Positions 62,913 to 64,000 of a stretch of DNA of 64,000 nucleotides are shown here, in pieces; positions within the stretch are counted from its first letter, which is position 1; the number at the start of each line of letters is the position of its first letter. Both the position numbers and the translations under genes were made by a program. The notes under the pieces are model-generated. The model was not told the DNA's origin. It worked only from the letters and a program-made list of their open reading frames with translations, and searched no databases. Source of the DNA: Microbacterium timonense (GTDB lineage: Bacteria; Actinomycetota; Actinomycetes; Actinomycetales; Microbacteriaceae); the NCBI RefSeq assembly GCF_900292075.1, contig NZ_OLMV01000005.1, positions 1 through 64,000 of the forward strand, in the 5' to 3' direction.

Positions 62913-64000
62913 ATGCGCGCGTTGACGCGGAGTTCAAGAAAGAAGATCCAGGTCACGGCAGTGGTTGCGGCGATCATGGGTGGTTTGCTCCTACCTGTGA
63001 CCGCCTCGGCGCCAGCCTTCGCGGCAGGCGAGACTGTCCAGTTCAACACGGATGTTTCAGTCCCCGGCCGGCTCGAGACAGTGTGGGTGACCGCGCCGAG
63101 CGCGGGGACGGTCACGGCATGGATCGACTTCGATCGCGACGGCGCGTACACCGCGCAGGAGCGGATCATGGCGGGCGCTGCGATGGCGGCAGGTGCGAAC
63201 AAGTTCACCTATACCGTGCCGGAGAACGCCGCATTCGTCCCGGGTGCGAGCACGGCACGCTTCGACTTCACTGTTGCCGGAACCACGACCACCACGAACC
63301 TGGCCAGGACACTGTACGACGCGGAAGGCATCGCGTTGGGCCTATGTCCTGCCGGCACGGATCCGGTGCCGGTGGGGTTCATCCAAAACCCCAGCCTCGA
63401 GACCCGCACTCAGGACTTCCAGAACAACAGTTCTGCCAGCACGATCTCGTACGCGCAGAACTGGTTCGACAGCCACCCGAGCGGCGGCCAGTATCACGTG
63501 TTCTCCCCGACGTTCGACTCCGGGCCCGTCGCCAGCACGCAGCCGGTCCGTGCCGGCGCGGACGGATATGGATTCGAGGGTGGTCACTCGACGGGCGGGA
63601 ATGCCGGTGAAGGAGCCGTGAACACGCTGACGGCGGCGCTGAACCCGGACGCCACGTACGTCGGGTTCTTCTCGATGGCGGCGGGCGGTTACGGCCGCGA
63701 GGGCAACGGCTTCGTGCGGTTCTTCGGGACCAATGACCGTAACTCCGGTTCCATTGCCCCCGCGACACCGCAGACCGCGGCGAACACCGAGCTGCTCTAC
63801 ACTACGCCCGTCGTCAACTACGCCGGCAACGGCGTGCGGCCCACGTGGCAGCTGAACACGTTCACTCTCGAGGCCAGCCAGGCGTGGCCGTACCTTCGTG
63901 TTGAGGTCCGCAACGCAACCCCGGCGAACGACGCGACCGTCGCCGGTCAGGTATGGATGAACTTCGACGACTTCCACATGTACGAGTGCGAGCCGATCCA
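62913..64000 (+). CDS. secreted surface protein, 3' truncated by window
   Basis: At least 362 residues; the gene runs off the end. A signal peptide is present (basic start MRALTRSSRKK, core VVAAIMGGLLLPVTASA, cleavage near AFAAGE at about 40). Residues about 40-140 resemble a GEVED-type Ca-binding module (AWIDFDRDGAYTAQE with the Asp-rich loop). A beta-rich domain then follows (FIQNPSLETRTQDFQ, VWMNFDDFHMYECEP) of carbohydrate-binding-like character with four-plus Cys. ATG preceded by GGGGGACC. Likely a large modular cell-surface protein; function unknown. Confidence 0.85.
   Translation, partial: MRALTRSSRKKIQVTAVVAAIMGGLLLPVTASAPAFAAGETVQFNTDVSVPGRLETVWVTAPSAGTVTAWIDFDRDGAYTAQERIMAGAAMAAGANKFTYTVPENAAFVPGASTARFDFTVAGTTTTTNLARTLYDAEGIALGLCPAGTDPVPVGFIQNPSLETRTQDFQNNSSASTISYAQNWFDSHPSGGQYHVFSPTFDSGPVASTQPVRAGADGYGFEGGHSTGGNAGEGAVNTLTAALNPDATYVGFFSMAAGGYGREGNGFVRFFGTNDRNSGSIAPATPQTAANTELLYTTPVVNYAGNGVRPTWQLNTFTLEASQAWPYLRVEVRNATPANDATVAGQVWMNFDDFHMYECEPI

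Overview
The window is high-GC, densely packed bacterial DNA. Gene content, GTG/ATG starts in 4-base overlaps (GTGA, ATGA) and the very frequent GGATGCC/GGCATCC word fit an actinobacterium of the family Microbacteriaceae, most like Microbacterium. That assignment is inference from style and content, not from a database match. No rRNA, tRNA, CRISPR array or intact insertion sequence was seen.

Left part (1-22.3 kb) is housekeeping and accessory metabolism. It starts with a translationally coupled phospho-signalling operon (PP2C phosphatase, FHA protein, membrane Ser/Thr kinase, FHA-HTH protein). Next come a degenerate serine-recombinase-like protein, a Na+/H+ antiporter, malate dehydrogenase, a zinc metallopeptidase, proline iminopeptidase and a DEAD-box RNA helicase. 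Then there is a GMC oxidoreductase/aldehyde dehydrogenase pair, a frameshifted MFS transporter, and a tryptophan-to-anthranilate operon (kynA, amidohydrolase, kynU). Three unrelated-looking palindromic repeat structures occur here: three 92-bp tandem units at 8.57-8.82 kb, three 240-300-bp units at 12.75-13.51 kb, and a 29-bp-arm inverted repeat inside the broken transporter at 18.0 kb. A mycoredoxin closes this part.

Right part (22.5-64 kb) is one large extracellular-polysaccharide locus. It encodes nucleotide-sugar enzymes (Gfo/Idh/MocA oxidoreductase, epimerase, two DegT aminotransferases, two hexapeptide acyltransferases), at least eight glycosyltransferases, a Wzx-like flippase, an O-antigen-ligase-like polymerase, two small chain-length-determinant-like membrane proteins, a polyprenyl glycosylphosphotransferase that would start the chain, and a polysaccharide deacetylase. 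Inside it sits a coupled four-gene module: AMP-forming acyl ligase, PLP decarboxylase, acyl carrier protein and an asparagine-synthetase-like enzyme. The first two resemble proteins known from exosortase-A loci, but no exosortase is visible. Two secreted proteins sharing DUF4082-type domains lie at either side of the core: a 2036-residue giant with an N,N-dimethylformamidase-like domain, and a beta-helix protein with a Pro/Thr linker.

How it fits together: sugars are made and modified in the cytoplasm, assembled on a polyprenyl carrier, flipped, polymerised and trimmed. The acyl-ligase/decarboxylase/ACP/amide-synthetase module is the best candidate for an undescribed system, plausibly making an amine- or amide-containing decoration for the polymer. 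That function is inference.
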